Shown: positions 1-12,854 of the stretch, piece after piece | Layout: every line of letters begins with the position of its first letter | Numbering within the stretch: position 1 is the first letter of the stretch | From: Ancistrus triradiatus | Taxonomy: Eukaryota; Chordata; Actinopteri; Siluriformes; Loricariidae | Direction: 5' to 3' | Length of the DNA stretch: 64,000 nucleotides | Assembly: GCA_025084515.1 (NCBI GenBank) | Contig: JAJAGP010000781.1 | Span: 124,001 to 188,000 of the forward strand | Position numbers and translations under genes: made by a program | Notes under the pieces: generated by a model | Told to the model about the DNA's origin: nothing | The model's database searches: none | What the model saw: only the letters and a program-made list of their open reading frames with translations

Positions 1-574
1 ATGTTGTTTGCAAGCAAAATTGTGTGTCTACAAAGCTTGTGTTGCAGGAGTCAGTACCGCCTGACACAGACACAAACCGGAACTCCTGCCCTGGAGGAAC
101 AGAGAAATGAACTGGGAACTTCCACCTGGTGGAACAGGGAGGCCTTGCCCATAAACAAGGGAACACATGATGGCACCCTGCAGAACCATCTTTCAAGATG
201 GTGAGATACGAACCAGGGAGGCTAAGCATGGGGAACATCTCTAGTCTGTATCCCACCCCTGGCAAGGTGAGGTTTGTCTCTTGGTTTTGAGGGTATTAGT
301 TTTGGCAAATGCAGGAGTGAATCAAGGCAAGGTGCCCCTTCCTGGTAGCATGATATGTTCCTACTCTTGATGACCAGAGGATGTGGGACCACTTTGTCAG
401 TTTTTGGGTTCTTAGTTACATCTTTTTCTCTGGGAGGTCTCGTCCACTTAAGCTGGGTTTCATATTAGCTCATAATAAGTCTTTGTTGTCTGTCTGTATC
501 CAAGCTACTGGCTCTCTGCTGGATTGTCGTGGTGTAAGCAAATCAGTGGTCCCCTCTCATGACAGAAAAAGGTT
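1..574. other. No recognised feature
   Basis: No exon, RNA gene or clear repeat was recognised. The open frame over the first 204 bases matches nothing I know and has no splice context. The right edge grades into a tRNA-SINE-like fragment. Confidence 0.4.
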
Positions 575-640
575 GTAACCCCAGGTCTTTAGATCCACAA
601 GGTGACAGCACAAACCACTGCGCAACAGTGCCAGTATAGT
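575..640 (-). mobile_element. tRNA-type SINE fragment
   Basis: A short piece that reads like the end of the tRNA-headed SINEs seen elsewhere in the window, with the stretch 'aaccactgcgcaacagtgcc' in minus orientation. It directly abuts a Tc1-type remnant. Too short for family assignment. Confidence 0.35.
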
Positions 641-1262
641 ATGGAATATCCAAATAAACGAAAACACAGTGTTTCTTACATTCACTTTGACTTTTATTTC
701 ATTAGAGATGGTATGAACCCAAGATATAGTAGTTCATGGTGTATCTGGTAAACTTAATTTCATTTGTACATTTATACATCCATTCCTGCATTTCAGGTCT
801 GCAACGCATTCCAAAAACAGTTGGGACCGAAAACATTTATCACTTAGTAATGTTGCCATTAGTATTCACAACACTTAAAAGATGTTGTGGCACAAAGAAT
901 ACCAAGATTAAGTGTTTCAGGTGTTATTTTGTCCTGTTCTTCCTGCAAGCACGTCTTAAAACTGTACAACAGAATGGTGTCGTCATTATCACATTTTTCA
1001 TTTCAAAATTCTCCACACATTCTCTGTTGAGGACATTTCAGGACTGCAGTTAGGCCAGTCCAGTACCTCTACTTCTTATTTCTGCAGCCATGCCTTTGTA
1101 TTGTGTGCAGCATGTGGTTTTACATTGCCTTGTTGAAAAATGTATGGACATCCCTGGAAAAGATATCATCTTGAAGGCAGCATATGTTGCTCTAAGATCT
1201 CTAAGATGTACTTTACAACATTAATGTTGCCATCACAGAAGTTTGTGGTCCTGTCCAAAAAA
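641..1262 (-). mobile_element. Truncated Tc1-type DNA transposon
   Basis: The terminal sequence ('aaaacacagtgtttcttaca' and the following 170 bases) is the same as the ends of the element at 9213-11684. From about 1105 the sequence matches the transposase-coding part of that element read on the minus strand. The middle and the other terminus are missing, so this is a dead, internally deleted copy. Confidence 0.65.
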
Positions 1263-1280
1263 GATCTGGAATACTGACTG

Positions 1281-1434
1281 GTCTGACCACAATACGTATT
1301 ACAATCCAAGCAATTGTGGGTTAAGGGCCTTGCTCAAGGACCCAACAGTGGCAGCTTGGCAGAGGTGGGATTTGAACCCTGGACCTTCTGGGCCAGAGTC
1401 CAGTACCTTACCCGCTAGGCTACCACAGTCCCAG
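1281..1434 (-). mobile_element. tRNA-headed SINE, minus orientation
   Basis: Read on the minus strand this has the same head as the complete copy at 35252-35446: a polymerase III B-box-like 'ggttcaaatcccacctctgc', then 'ccactgttgggtccttgagc' and 'aagcccttaacccacaattg'. The tail is truncated. It carries tRNA-like promoter boxes but is not a tRNA gene. Confidence 0.7.
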
Positions 1435-1440
1435 TTTTTC

Positions 1441-2405
1441 TTGTAGTTGTATGACCACCAAGCCCTACTGGACCTTTACCATCCCAGGGTGTGTGAAGTC
1501 TTAAAACTTTGTAATTGTGATTCAATTTTGAACAATCTATTTCCCAGTCTATGAATAGACCAATCCCAGCCTCTATTGCATATAGGTTTAACGCGTGTTA
1601 TATTCACAACTCTGTAGCCATCTCCAAGATTTTCATCTCTTTACCTTCCTCCACCTCTGTCTTTCTTTGTGTCTAGTTCTCTCACTTTTTCCTCTGAGAT
1701 AATAGAGCAGCTGTGGGGCAGATGTGAAGACAGTCACTCTCACGACCAAGTTTGGCATTCCCTGCTGCCCATGAGTAAACCGTCTCTGAGTCATGCTAGC
1801 CCTTAGCAGCTAATAAAACGGCACATTATATACAGCTAATTTAAATGTGTATAGTAAATGTCTCTGAGGTGACGTGATTCAAGATGTTTTGGCTGTGGTG
1901 TTGGAAAATATTTTGTGATGTCCAAGGGTAAATAGTTGAACTGTTTTGTAGAAGATGTTTTCATACTATGTTTTATCCAAGGCTCGTATCACCTGGATTA
2001 GTATCAGCCTGTGATTATTCAGAAAGTGAGAAAAACGATTTAGCACAGAAAGTATAGCAGTGCAACTAGAATTGATTTATCAAGTTGGACAGTCTTTTTT
2101 GAAAAGAAAGGACAAACCATTATCGAGTACATGAAAGACCATCTAAAACATGGCTATTATTATAGAGTCTGCCCCCTCCTTTGTTGCTACAATAGCCTTC
2201 CCTCTTCTGAGAAATATTTTCACTAGGGAGAATTTTGGACAATAAGCGCTGGCTCACTGTTAGCATTCCAGTTCATCTCAGACATTTTAGATTTAGTTAT
2301 GGTCAGGGCTCTTTGCAACCCAGGCAAGTTTACCATCAAAGCTGGCAAACCATTTATTTTTGTTAGGAACTTCTTAGCAGTTAGAGTCTGTCTGGTGGGA
2401 GTAGA
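1441..2405. other. No recognised feature
   Basis: AT-rich intergenic sequence. No exon, RNA or repeat boundary could be supported. Confidence 0.4.
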
Positions 2406-2407
2406 GG

Positions 2408-2495
2408 CCTAACTGCCACACTGGGACACTTTAGAGAGACCAGCTGACCTAATGCGTGTCTTTGAAATGTGGGAGAAAACTGGAATATCCAGAAG
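2408..2495 (-). mobile_element. Old tRNA-SINE fragment
   Basis: Contains decayed forms of the stretches 'gggacactttagagacacc' and 'tgtgggaggaaactggagta' that mark the second SINE family in this window (compare 16270-16600). Only the middle of the element remains. Confidence 0.5.
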
Positions 2496-2769
2496 AATAT
2501 GGCTTGGCTTGAGTCACTGGGGCCGGAGTCTGGAGTCATGTCTGGCCTGTCTGCCTCGTCCGTTAGCCAGGAGTGTCGGGTGGGCGGTCTGGCTGAACTG
2601 GGCTTCGGTCCTCTTGATCTTGACTCGTGCATCCTTGAATTAGACTAAGGGCAGAGCTGGGGGTTCATAGTCAAAGAGACTTATGATGATCACAGACGTT
2701 GGGTTGCTGTCTTCTGCCTCCCGTGGGGGTGCCAATGTCTCATGTGATCCCTCTTGGCTGTGTTACTAC

Positions 2770-3301
2770 CAGTTCTCTTCTTTCTAGCTATGCTGCTATA
2801 GCTAATGCTGCCGGGGTCTCATGCTACACGTGGCATCAGTGATTGTTAATAGACACTGTGCTCTTAATCAATAACTAATTACATTTTCTGTTTTCTCTCC
2901 GAGCTGTGTTCCTGTACCAGTTCCTGCCCCACACATGATGTTCATCCGCTGCAGCTCCACTCAAGCTGCTTCCGTCATCAGCTCCAGCCCCACCATACCC
3001 GGGCCACTTAATGCTGATGTGCATACTTCACATTTTATTTGAAGTATAACTCCATGACTTTAGTTTCATTCTTAGATTTATCATCTACGCCGCCCAAGGA
3101 GGTTGGGTCCCCTTTTGAGTCTTGGTCCTCCCAAGGTTTCTTCCTCATAACACATAGGGAGTTTTTCCTTGCCACTGTCGCCCTAGGCTTGCTCTATTTG
3201 GGACTGGATGTAGATATTAGGAGATAATCTAAACTTGTAAAGTTGCTTTGAGACAATGCTCCATTGCAAAAAGCGCTATATAAATAGATCTGACTTGACT
3301 T
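2770..3301 (+). mobile_element. Dispersed fish repeat with LINE-like 3' tail
   Basis: The right half has the phrase 'gggagtttttccttgccact' and ends 'ttgctttgagacaatgctcc' then 'aaaagcgctatataaataga'. This tail is widespread in teleost genomes and recalls a LINE/SINE 3' end. The left boundary is uncertain and no open frame is left. Confidence 0.5.
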
Positions 3302-3622
3302 GAGAAGAACCAATGCAGACATTGGATGAACATACAAATTCTGTACAGGCTGGGTAGTAACCAGGGATTTCTGGATCTGAGAGGTGACATTGTTAATGAC
3401 TGAAGCCCCTGTGCTACCCTAAAATAGCAGATCAGTAAGTAGAAGGGGTGTATGAATACCTTTGGCAGTGTAGTGTCTATAGTAAAGATTGTTTTAATAG
3501 ATAGATTTCTCAAACTGGGGACTCTCAGGCATTATTATTATTATTTTTTTTTTACATTATTATTTATTATGTTTTTTAAAGGCATAATGACAAACTACAG
3601 AACCCTATACTTGATAAGGGTA

Positions 3623-3990
3623 TACAGTGGTGCAAAAAAGTATTTAGTCAGCCACTGATTGTGCAAGTTCTCCTACTTAGAAAGATGAGAGAGGTCTGTA
3701 ATTTTCATCATAGGTACACTTCAACTATGAGAGACAAAATGAGAAAAAAAATCCAGGAAATCACATTGTAGGATTTTTAAAGAATTTAATTGTAAGTCAT
3801 GGTGGAAAATAAGTATTTGGTCAATAACAAAAGTTCAACTCAATACTTTGTAACATAACCATAACCACGAACTTTGAACTCCCTCCACACAACACTGTCT
3901 TTATTGATATTGGTCTTTCCCACACTTCATAGTCTGGCCAGCATCTTCCAGGTTTTTATGCTCACTGAAAATTAAAGCCCTGCTATTGAT
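3623..3990 (+). mobile_element. Tc1-type transposon, one end only
   Basis: Starts at a TA with 'cagtggtgcaaaaaagtatt' and keeps a long terminal/subterminal stretch. The reverse complement of the same stretch ends the element at 53980-55375. The transposase region is lost. Confidence 0.6.
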
Positions 3991-4784
3991 GGATGTGACC
4001 ATTTTTTGTCCCCTTAGCTCGCTGTTGTTGTAGTGGCTAAATTTATTATGATGTTTTTGTAGTTATGAGCCTAATTGATTAGACTCAAGCTGGATAACTT
4101 AAATTCAAGCATAACACAAACTATGACTAATCTTTAAACAGAGTCATCTACTACAGAGAGCATGCTCAAAAACTATAGCAGATTTAGAATAGTTTGTAAC
4201 AGGACTCTAGGAAAATACTGCGGTCTAAGTATAAGAAGTCACACTAGCGCTCCTTAGTGGCCATGATTGGTAATATGGCGCAAAAAGATTTGAACAGTTG
4301 GGGGCACCACATGAATAATCCACAATCCTCTCTGACTGCACCCACAGGCACATGCTCTAGATCAGACTATTTTCCTCAGTGGTTTTGAAGGGCCTTCCCC
4401 AGAAGGGATGACATCTGCAGAGTCAGTTATTAATTACACCAGCAGGAGAGGAAAGGCACACTGTGGAGACACACACAGTTTTGGTAAACATATGTTTTGT
4501 GCACCCTTTTTGGACATAAGAATTACTGTAGCTTATTAACACTACACCAACACTTATCCTAAACGTAAGCTCAGTAATCAAAAGGAAAACATTTGGCTCG
4601 CTTAGTTTTTTTTAGCTCATTAAAAGTTGTGGTGGATAGAAACGAAGTACATGTACTGAAGTAGTGTACTTAAGTATCTGATACATTTTACCTTCGACTC
4701 TTCTACATTTATGTATGTTGTAGTTCATGTAACTGATGTAGTTAAGGTCAGGAATTTGTGCAAACCAGCCAAAAGTTCTCCATT

Positions 4785-5075
4785 AAGGTTTATTCATTCA
4801 TTCATTCATTTTCATACCACCTAATCCAATTCTCCCACACAAACACACACACTCACTGACTAACTCATTCGCTCACACTGCGGCACTTTAGAGACACCAA
4901 TAAACACAGGTGATTGGAATGTGGGAGGAAACAAGGGTACCACGAGGAAACCCACACAGACATGAGGAGAACATGCAAACTCCACACAGGTGGAGTCCAG
5001 ACTGGAGCTGTAACCAGTAATCTTTGGAGCTGTGAGGCGACGGTGCTAACCACTGCGCCACCATACTACCCCTTA
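4785..5075 (-). mobile_element. tRNA-headed SINE (second family), minus orientation
   Basis: Minus-strand copy with the tRNA-like head at the right end ('taaccactgcgccaccatac'), the phrase 'catgcaaactccacacaggt' and the body motif 'gcactttagagacaccaata'. It ends to the left in a CA-rich stretch. This is the commonest SINE type in the window. Confidence 0.7.
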
Positions 5076-5079
5076 ATTA

Positions 5080-6385
5080 ACGTAACCATTTCAAGCAAAC
5101 CATTTCTTTACAAACTTTGTTTTAGAAGTTCGGGGCCGAATGCTGATGAGCTGACTGGTTGGAAAGATAGAAATATATGAAAATATCATATCAAAGAGAC
5201 ACCCAGTTTGTTGAAACTGTTTATCAATAGAGATTCATAGCCTTTTACTTCATATTATGTTAGCAGTGAGTGTGGAAAAATAACAGAGATCACTAATTAG
5301 AAGTGGTGTCTACATACTTTTAGCCATATAGTGTAGTGTACTTTTCACATACATTCAATTTATATCTATGTCTAGGTACTGAGGCTAAGCTAAAGTGTTT
5401 GTGTACTTCTCTTGAGGACTCTGTCTATGTCTATGGTGTCTGTGTCTTATTGTCATCGTGGTGTAATAAGATCTGAACTGAATGGAGACATTGTTTATAT
5501 GACATTAAATAAAAACAGATCATTTCTGCCACATTCAGACTGTCTCTACTGATCTCCTTCTTTCTCTCTTTCACACTGGTTTTTCTTTAACATATCCTCA
5601 CACAAACACATCTACACATCCTCTTAGCAGACTTGTTTTTATTCTATAAAATGGACTTTTTCTCCTCTCCTCCCCCAAGTTCTATTCTATCTGCCTGGGT
5701 CTGCTAAACCCATCACCGTGTTCCCTTCATCCCTCCCTTCCACTATTTTTTTTCTTTCTTTTTCTTTTTCGCTGCCTATAGCCTTTGGATTTCTTACAGC
5801 TTGTTTATTTGTAGCAAAGGCAAAGTAATACAGTGACTCAGAATGATAGTGTGACATCATCTCACCTGGGTTTGAATACCACTGTGCTCCTCTTTCAGTA
5901 GTTTGAAAAGGATACCTGATAGCAATGGGAGGAGGCTCTGGCCTGTGGGAAGACTGTTCTAGTTTAGCTGTCTTGTCCTGCTGAGTTTGTGACTGGCCAA
6001 GGCTAAGAAGTATTGGTGCCTCAAAGCAGACTGGCATTGGGTTTAGAAAACAACCCTGGGGGAGCATAAAGAAGAAGATGAGAGTAGAGGCACTTTGCAA
6101 ATCTGTTGACCTTAACTGAATCAACTTTAAAACAAGCTATTCTTGTAATTGTAATTAAATCACATATAAACAGTCAGACCAAAATTAAAAAGATAAAGGG
6201 TCTACAGAGGAAAATATTATTTTAGTAGCAATTGAAGCTAGAACATATTTGTTAACACTAATTATTAAAATAATGCAATGCACACTCAAGAGGCATCTAC
6301 CTACAATCTTCCATGAATGCTATCTAATCAAATTGCCCTCGCACCTTTTAATCCAAATGACCAAACCGTGCTAAAATGAACCAAC
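5080..6385. other. No recognised gene
   Basis: AT-rich intergenic DNA. A 145-codon minus-strand open frame (5687-6124) has low-complexity lysine/glutamate-rich ends and no recognisable domain. I treat it as chance. Confidence 0.4.
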
Positions 6386-6389
6386 CTCA

Positions 6390-7145
6390 ATACAGGAAAT
6401 AGGATGCAGAGGTCAAATGAATTTTGTTTTTGTGTTTTTCAGAGTCCATGATGTGGGATTGTTGGTTGGTATCCTGCAGACGTTCAAAGTCTCTTGGATA
6501 TTGATATGCTGATATTCCTGAATTTGTATTACCAATAGAAATCTTTGAAACAAAGAGCAGTGTGTGAGTTTGATCATGCAAATCTATCATTAACATTCTG
6601 TAAATAGGAAACAGACCAAAGTAGGTAATTTACTTGTGTGTTCCTGGTCATTGTCTTGTTGCAACATCAATCTTTCTATAGAAAGATGTAACTCCAGGCG
6701 ATGAACAGTCCCAAACCATCATGCTGCTTCTGTTATGTCACACCTTTGGGATGTTGTTTTGGGGTTGGTGTGTATTGCACATATATAGTATGATGTATTC
6801 TTGCCAAGCAGTTCAACATTTGTCTCAGCCGTCCACAGAACGTGATCCTGGAAGCACTTTGGAACATCCAGAGGCTCGTTGTCAATACTGAGTTGTGCAG
6901 CTATTATTTTCTTCAAGGCTTCTCTTTCTCCATTTAGCACAAACAGAGATTTCAGCAAGTTCCACAGCTTTAATGTTCTTCTTGGGTTCTTTTTTATTTC
7001 TTGTAGTATTCTATATGTTGTGTTCTCTGTGTTATTTACAGGACGCCCATTCTTTGAAATAGTGGCAACAGTAGTACATTTGCTCCATTCATAGATAATT
7101 TGTCTTATTGTGCCTTGAGCACCCAGGGCTTTATGAATATGTTAG
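6390..7145 (-). pseudogene. Degraded Tc1-type transposase
   Basis: Translated on the minus strand, about 6719-6958 reads as the part of a Tc1 transposase around the first catalytic aspartate ('DHVLWTAETNVELLGKN', normally W-T-D-E-T; here the D has become A). Around 6650 a run reads like the Q-Q-D-N-D catalytic segment. Stops and frameshifts break it, and termini were not found. This is an old non-functional copy. Confidence 0.55.
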
Positions 7146-7381
7146 CAGCATTTTCCTGCATACGTCAGTACAAGAATGTGCCGTTTAACGACAATCCAAT
7201 CAGTGTTCATTCACTTTAATGACTGAGGTCTTAGTAATTATAATAAATTAAAACTTGAACGTCCTTTAAGTCCTTTAACTCAGGACATTGGGGCCGTAAA
7301 CAGCCAATCGGTGCAGTCCCTCTCAACTGTCTGCCAATGCTGCAGATTCACAAGCAGAGGTGGAAGTTTAAGAGCAGAAGT

Positions 7382-7424
7382 GTGTGTGTGTGTGTGTGTG
7401 TGGGTGTGGGTGTGGGTGTGTGTG
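7382..7424. repeat. (GT)n microsatellite, imperfect
   Basis: TG/GT dinucleotide repeat with GGTGTG interruptions. Confidence 0.9.
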
Positions 7425-7580
7425 TAACTACCTTACCGGTTGTGTGCTCGCTTGCTTGTTAGCTTACATTTGGACTAGAGACTGTTCTAATTTGGGTGAT
7501 GTGATACTTATTGTTACTTTTGCTACAAATTTGTGTTTGTGTAAGACTTTCCACTGCTTATTTTGTAACAAGCTGTAAAT

Positions 7581-7648
<68 letters not shown>
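7581..7648. repeat. (GT)n microsatellite, about 33 units
   Basis: An almost perfect GT repeat of roughly 67 bases. Open frames across it (poly Cys-Val) are artefacts. Confidence 0.95.
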
Positions 7649-7649
<1 letters not shown>

Positions 7650-7653
<4 letters not shown>

Positions 7654-9210
7654 CTGCCCTACAGTAAATAATACTTTGTTTGTTCCCCCTCTACCTGTAT
7701 ATTCTAGCCTATGACTATATAAACTGGTTCACCATCTGGCTGATCTTCCATGTTGTTTGTAATCGATGCATTTTTGGTTTCCATCAGAATCAGTAGCATA
7801 CAAAGCCGATGTGATTATGGTAATGTCTGAACAACAACCAACGACCTGTTTCACAGAATGAAATGCAGTTGTTAAGCGGCGCTTACCTGTAACAATTCTT
7901 ATACTAAGTTATTTAAGATGAATCTGAATGAGCAGAGCACCTCCGCAGCCCACACCTCAAACCTTCTCTTACTAACCGTGTCAGTAAAGGCATTGAAATG
8001 CACTTGCTTGTGCTATTAATTTACTTTGTGTGAGTATTAAAAAGCTGCCTCTTTTTGTGAGTATTAATGCAGAAATGCAGAATATGAAAACATTCTGTTG
8101 CACATGTCAAAGTATCTTGAAGGATAGTACATTAACAAAGCACTTACAGGTTTGTTAGTGCTATCACTATGCTGGAATACTGCTTCAAACTTCCATATTC
8201 TTTGCTGACTTGGTGCCCCCTGGCTACTGGAACATAAACACTTGTGTTCACGGATAACTCATCTATCCTCAGTGATGTGTTTTGTGAGTGGGTGTATTTG
8301 AGGCAGCCATTCTTCCTCTGCTCCTTCAATCTCTGCTCTCAGGCTGAAAACAAAAGCAGGGGTTGATGTACTCAGCCAGTGTCCCTCAGATGTGGACTTT
8401 GTCCTCCTTTGATGATGACATTTGAATTGAGGGCTTAGTGAGTGTGAGCGTATCTGGGTGGTGTATAGGAACAGGAGGGGGCTGTGAACGTGGCAGGTTA
8501 TACAGGCAGAACGTTAAATAGTTCCACATATAGGGGGAGCAGTTGAGAGTCAGACGACACCTACATGTGTGTCTCCATGTCTGAGTATGTCTTTAAGCTG
8601 TGGAGCCTTTGAAAATTACGGTATACACACACAGCGCTAAGCTCTGAAGGGCTCTTGTAGATTTTCTGTTCAGTGAATAATTTAAGGTGACCAAGCCAGA
8701 GCTCCCAGTGTACAATCTCTTAGCCCAAACAATGTGAATAGATTAGAAATCACAGAATCATGCTCCTAAGAAAATATCAGTTATGTATAGTAATTAATCC
8801 ACACAGTGATATATTTATTTAGAAATATGTGAAAACACAGTAATAAATCATTTTACTTACACACATGAACAGGTGTTCTGTAAATCTGAGATGTACCTTC
8901 TATAGGGACTTTGGCAGACATCGTTAAATACAGTGGGAGGTGCTGAAATGAGTGGCCTGGATGAAGGCGATACACAACCATAAATCTTGAAGCTTGTAAT
9001 TTAAGAATTAGTGTCTAACCACATTAATGCTGTCTTCATCTACACACTTTTTGGGCAGTGGGCACAGTCTGATTCAGTATGTTTTCCAGTTGCTTAAAGG
9101 AATACTCTATTTTATTAAATCTTTTACTTGGAGTATGTTCAATGATCAATAGCAGGTTTTTAAGTGCATGTCTGTGTATCGAAGACCCGCTGTCAATATT
9201 TTACAATTAA
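7650..9210. other. No recognised feature
   Basis: No exon, RNA gene or repeat could be supported in this intergenic stretch. Confidence 0.4.
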
Positions 9211-9212
9211 AA

Positions 9213-11684
9213 TACAACTCCAAATCAGAAGAGTTGGAACTGTATGGAAAATGCAAATAAAAAAAAACCTACAGTGTTCCTTACATTTTCTTTGACTTTC
9301 ATTTAATTGCAGACCGTATGAACCTGAGATATTTAATGTTTTTTTTCTGGTCAAGGTCATTTCATTTGCTAATAATCATTCATTTCTGCATTTCAGACCT
9401 GCAACACATTCCAAAAGAAGTTTGGATGGGACAAGGTAGAGCTAGTAATGAGGTAAAAAAGAAAACCTAAGTAATGAAATTAAATAGTGATTTTGAACAG
9501 ATAATGTCAACAGGTCATTATAATCATGATTTGGTACAAAAGGCTGATCCTTTGAGGAGTAAAGGTGGGCAAAGGATCCCCAGTTTATCAACAAATGTAT
9601 AAAAATATATTGACATGTTTAAAAACAATGTTCCTCAAAGAAAGACTGGAAAGAATTTGCATATTTCAGTCCTAACTTTTTCTGATTTGGCTTGTCTTGT
9701 CTTGCATTGTGTTGTTGAAAAATGCATGGATGTCCCTGGAAAAGATGTCATCTTGAAGGCAGCATATGTTGTTCCAAGATCTCAGTGTACTTTTCTGAAA
9801 TAATGCTGCCATCACAGAACTGAAAATGACCTTTGCCAAGGGCAATGGCACAACCCCGTACAAACCCTGGCTTTTGGACTTCTGATAACAGTCTGGATGG
9901 TGTTGAGGATTTATTGGACACATGTGCCTTTGTGGCTGCGGAGGCCACACATTTTTGTACCCATATAATTATTCACATCTTATACGTTTGCATTTCTAAT
10001 TGTGGTGATGTCACTCGTTCAGACTAAGTCTCTTTAAGATATGATTTTTGCAGTAGACCCTAGAACTAATATTCGTATGGCAAATTAGTGTGAACGGTTA
10101 TATAGCTAATACATATATATATAGTTTCTTAAGAATGGTTTAGAACAAAGTGATAACTACGTGTTTTTGATATGACGTTACAAGACTAGCCTGTCGTTAT
10201 CAGAGCAGGAGCACACGACTTCTACGGAAGTATAAACAAGTGCCCAAATTTGGTTTGGGTGTCCGGGGTGGCCACGTGGCCTAGTGAGCTGCCTATGCAG
10301 ATGCAACCAGTTTGTTATGGGAATAAGTCTGAAAAGTGGCTGCCTAAAGTACAAAAATGTTCTTTGGCCTTGGAAGTGTTCACCAGTTTTGCAAATGTGT
10401 GTGCGTAAGATTTTTTATACAGAGACTTGTTGTACACTCCAGTAACTTGGGTTATTTCACATGTTCATGTGTATAATTACTCAATTATTTGTAATTTAAT
10501 TAATAAGCAGATTTATTCCAAGTGATCCTTTTATTCTGTAAGTGCATATGATGAATAACTATATTTTTGATGTTAAAGTGTTAGTTTAAACTTTTACATG
10601 GTCACAGAGATTAATCATGATCTGGATTTAGTATAATTATGTAAGAATTGAATACAATTTATATGTAGAAATTAGAGATTTGATGCTGAAACTAAAAACT
10701 GGGATAAAGTTCACTTGCCAGGTCAGGATGACCAGAGGGGGGAGACAATGGAGGAATACAGGTGGGGCGCCTGGGCAGCAAGTGTTCTAAAAGTTGGAAA
10801 ACAATGATGACATAATGTCTGACCTTGACTGAGTTGTATATAAGGGCCAGAGATTTTGGCTCTTTGGCTTCTTCGCACCGCTGCGGTGGTGTGAGGATGT
10901 CCTTTATTGCTTGCAATAAACTTGTCTGCCTCTCCTCTGAAACTTTGATTCTGCTTGAGTGTGATTTTTTGATTAAGTGATCAGCATGCATTCTGTCAAA
11001 AAACCACGACAATGGTCCTTTTCGGAATGGATGGGCATCGGAATGCTGATTCATCTGACCACGCTACATGTTCCCACTGTGTGATGGTCCATCCTAGATG
11101 CCTCCGAGCCCAGAGAAGTCGACGCAACTTATAGACATGGTTAACATGAGGCTTCTTATTTGCACAGTAAAGTTTAAAGTGGCATTTGTGAATGTAACTC
11201 CATATTGTAGTGCTTGATAAAGGTTTGATAAAGTAATCCTTTGCCTATGTGGTTCTATCAGCTATTGTTTTGAATGGCGGTTCTTGATGCAGTTCTGAGG
11301 GAACGAAGCCTAAGCTTGTGCCCTTGGCCTTTACGCTCTGAAATTCCTCATAATTCCTTAAACTGTTTAATAATATTAGGCACTATAGAGAGGGGAAAAT
11401 GCAAATCCCTTCCAATCTTTCATTGAGGTACATTATTTTTAAACATTTCAATTGTGTCACTAGCTCTAAATTGCCTTGTTCCAACTTTTTTTGGAATGTG
11501 TTGCAGGCTTGAAATGCAGGAACAGATGTTTATTAAAAATGAAATGAAGGTGACCAGACAAAACATGAAATGTCTCAGGTTCATATTGTCTGCAATTAAA
11601 TAAAAGTCAAAGTAAATATAAGAAACACTATGTTTTTTAGATGCATTTCCATACTGTCCCAACTTTTCCTGATTTGGGGTTGTA
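9213..11684 (-). mobile_element. Tc1-type DNA transposon with terminal inverted repeats, interrupted
   Basis: Both ends are visible. The left end starts at a TA with 'caactccaaatcagaagagt' and the right end finishes with its inverse, 'cctgatttggggttg' followed by TA. The inverted repeats extend about 200 bases inward. On the minus strand about 9672-9950 translates with 'DGSIISEKYTEILEQHMLPS' followed by F-Q-x-D-N-A-like residues, typical of Tc1-type transposases. The frame is broken and the element contains about 1 kb of foreign LTR-like sequence. Confidence 0.7.
9985..10990 (+). mobile_element. Candidate solo LTR inside the Tc1-type element
   Basis: About 1 kb that does not belong to the surrounding transposon. 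Near its right end it has the order of signals of a long terminal repeat: TATA-like 'gagttgtatataagggccag' (about 10835), then about 75 bases on the polyadenylation signal in 'gcttgcaataaacttgtctg' (about 10911), followed by a T-rich end. I could not find a clean target duplication or TG...CA limits, so the boundaries are approximate. No gag, pol or env coding sequence is present. A host promoter or terminator is less likely. Confidence 0.45.
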
Positions 11685-12077
11685 GACAGTTATTAATGCA
11701 CACCTACAACATCTTACATATACAGGACACTGTAATAGTCAGATATAAGAAAATGTGGTGCCAGAGCACCAGATTCCAGTTTCAGGGTTCCTTCTGTTGA
11801 AGCTACATTAACATTTCCAGCCATTTAGGAGATACTCATTTCAGAGGGCTGGGAGTTGTATCCTCAACCCTGTGGTTAACCTCTGCACCACCGCTGCCCA
11901 AGTTATTTATAAATATGTTGTTTATGATTTAATCTTTATTATCTGTCCTTTTAGAGATGAAACTGCTTTTTCATAGGGAAGAATTTGTTGTATACGTAGC
12001 TTTTTTTACCAACCATAAAGGATAATAAATTAAATCTACATTTTTCCCAGTTGTATTTACACATCATATTAAATTTA

Positions 12078-12118
12078 ATTAGTGATCAATTAGTGATCAG
12101 TGATCAAAGTGATCAGCT
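12078..12118. repeat. Short direct repeats of GTGATCA
   Basis: 'ttagtgatcaattagtgatc' is followed by further GATCA copies. A small local tandem duplication with no evident function. Confidence 0.6.
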
Positions 12119-12404
12119 CCTTTAGAATAGCTATTATAAATTTGTTCACGTACAGCCAGTCACTTTCCACTTGATATCTACAGTAGTGGCTTTGAATACT
12201 TGAATACAACATTTATTTGGCTGTACCTTGAAGATTCCATTACTAGTCCTGCATGGTAACACAAAAAATGTGCACAAGTAAATCTCATTATAAAGGTGCA
12301 TTCAAAAGAGTTCCTGGATAAAGATGTGGAAAGGCATAAGTCAGGATAAGGATTTAAAAAGCTTGAACTAACAGTTGGAAAACTGTTTAGAGCAGTATTA
12401 CAAA

Positions 12405-12850
12405 GTTTAAAGTGTATGCCACCACCAACACCATGTATAAATTGGGCCATCCCTTCAACTTTGTTGACCAAGCTAGGAGGTTGTTGACAAAGGAAGCTAC
12501 CAAGAGGCCAGTGGCAACTTTGAAGGCCTTACAAGTCTTTACGTCTGAGACTTATGTACAAGCTTTATCAAAAGTGAAGACTTTATGCATAACCTTTAGC
12601 ATAGCTGGCCTGCGTGGCAGGGTACCCAGGAAGACCACTTCTGAAAAAAACGCTACCCTGTGTTTTGTTTGTGCTTCTGAGGCCCATGTGGCAAAAAATA
12701 TTACAGTCATGAGACCAAGATTGAATGTTTTATGATCTGTGGATGGACTTGAAGACAGAAGTGTTACCACTCACCACAGAATTTGACTTAAGGAAGAATG
12801 GGCAAATGTTCCACAATCTAGGTGTGCAAAGCTGAAAGAGTTTTTTTCAT
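12405..12850 (+). pseudogene. Tc1-type transposase N-terminal remnant
   Basis: The + frame from 12412 to 12735 resembles the N-terminal helix-turn-helix part of Tc1 transposases: R-x-L-T-K-E-A-T-K-R-P-V-A-T-L-K-A-L-Q, then G-L-R-G-R-V-P-R-K. The frame then drifts, and no catalytic domain or termini were identified. It is a fragment of an old element. Confidence 0.55.
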
Positions 12851-12854
12851 GTTC

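Noticed and set aside
5687..6124. 145-residue minus-strand frame
   Set aside because: No recognisable domain, low-complexity end, no splice or repeat context; chance frame is more likely.
7511..7714. Cys/Val repeat protein
   Set aside because: Pure translation of a GT microsatellite.
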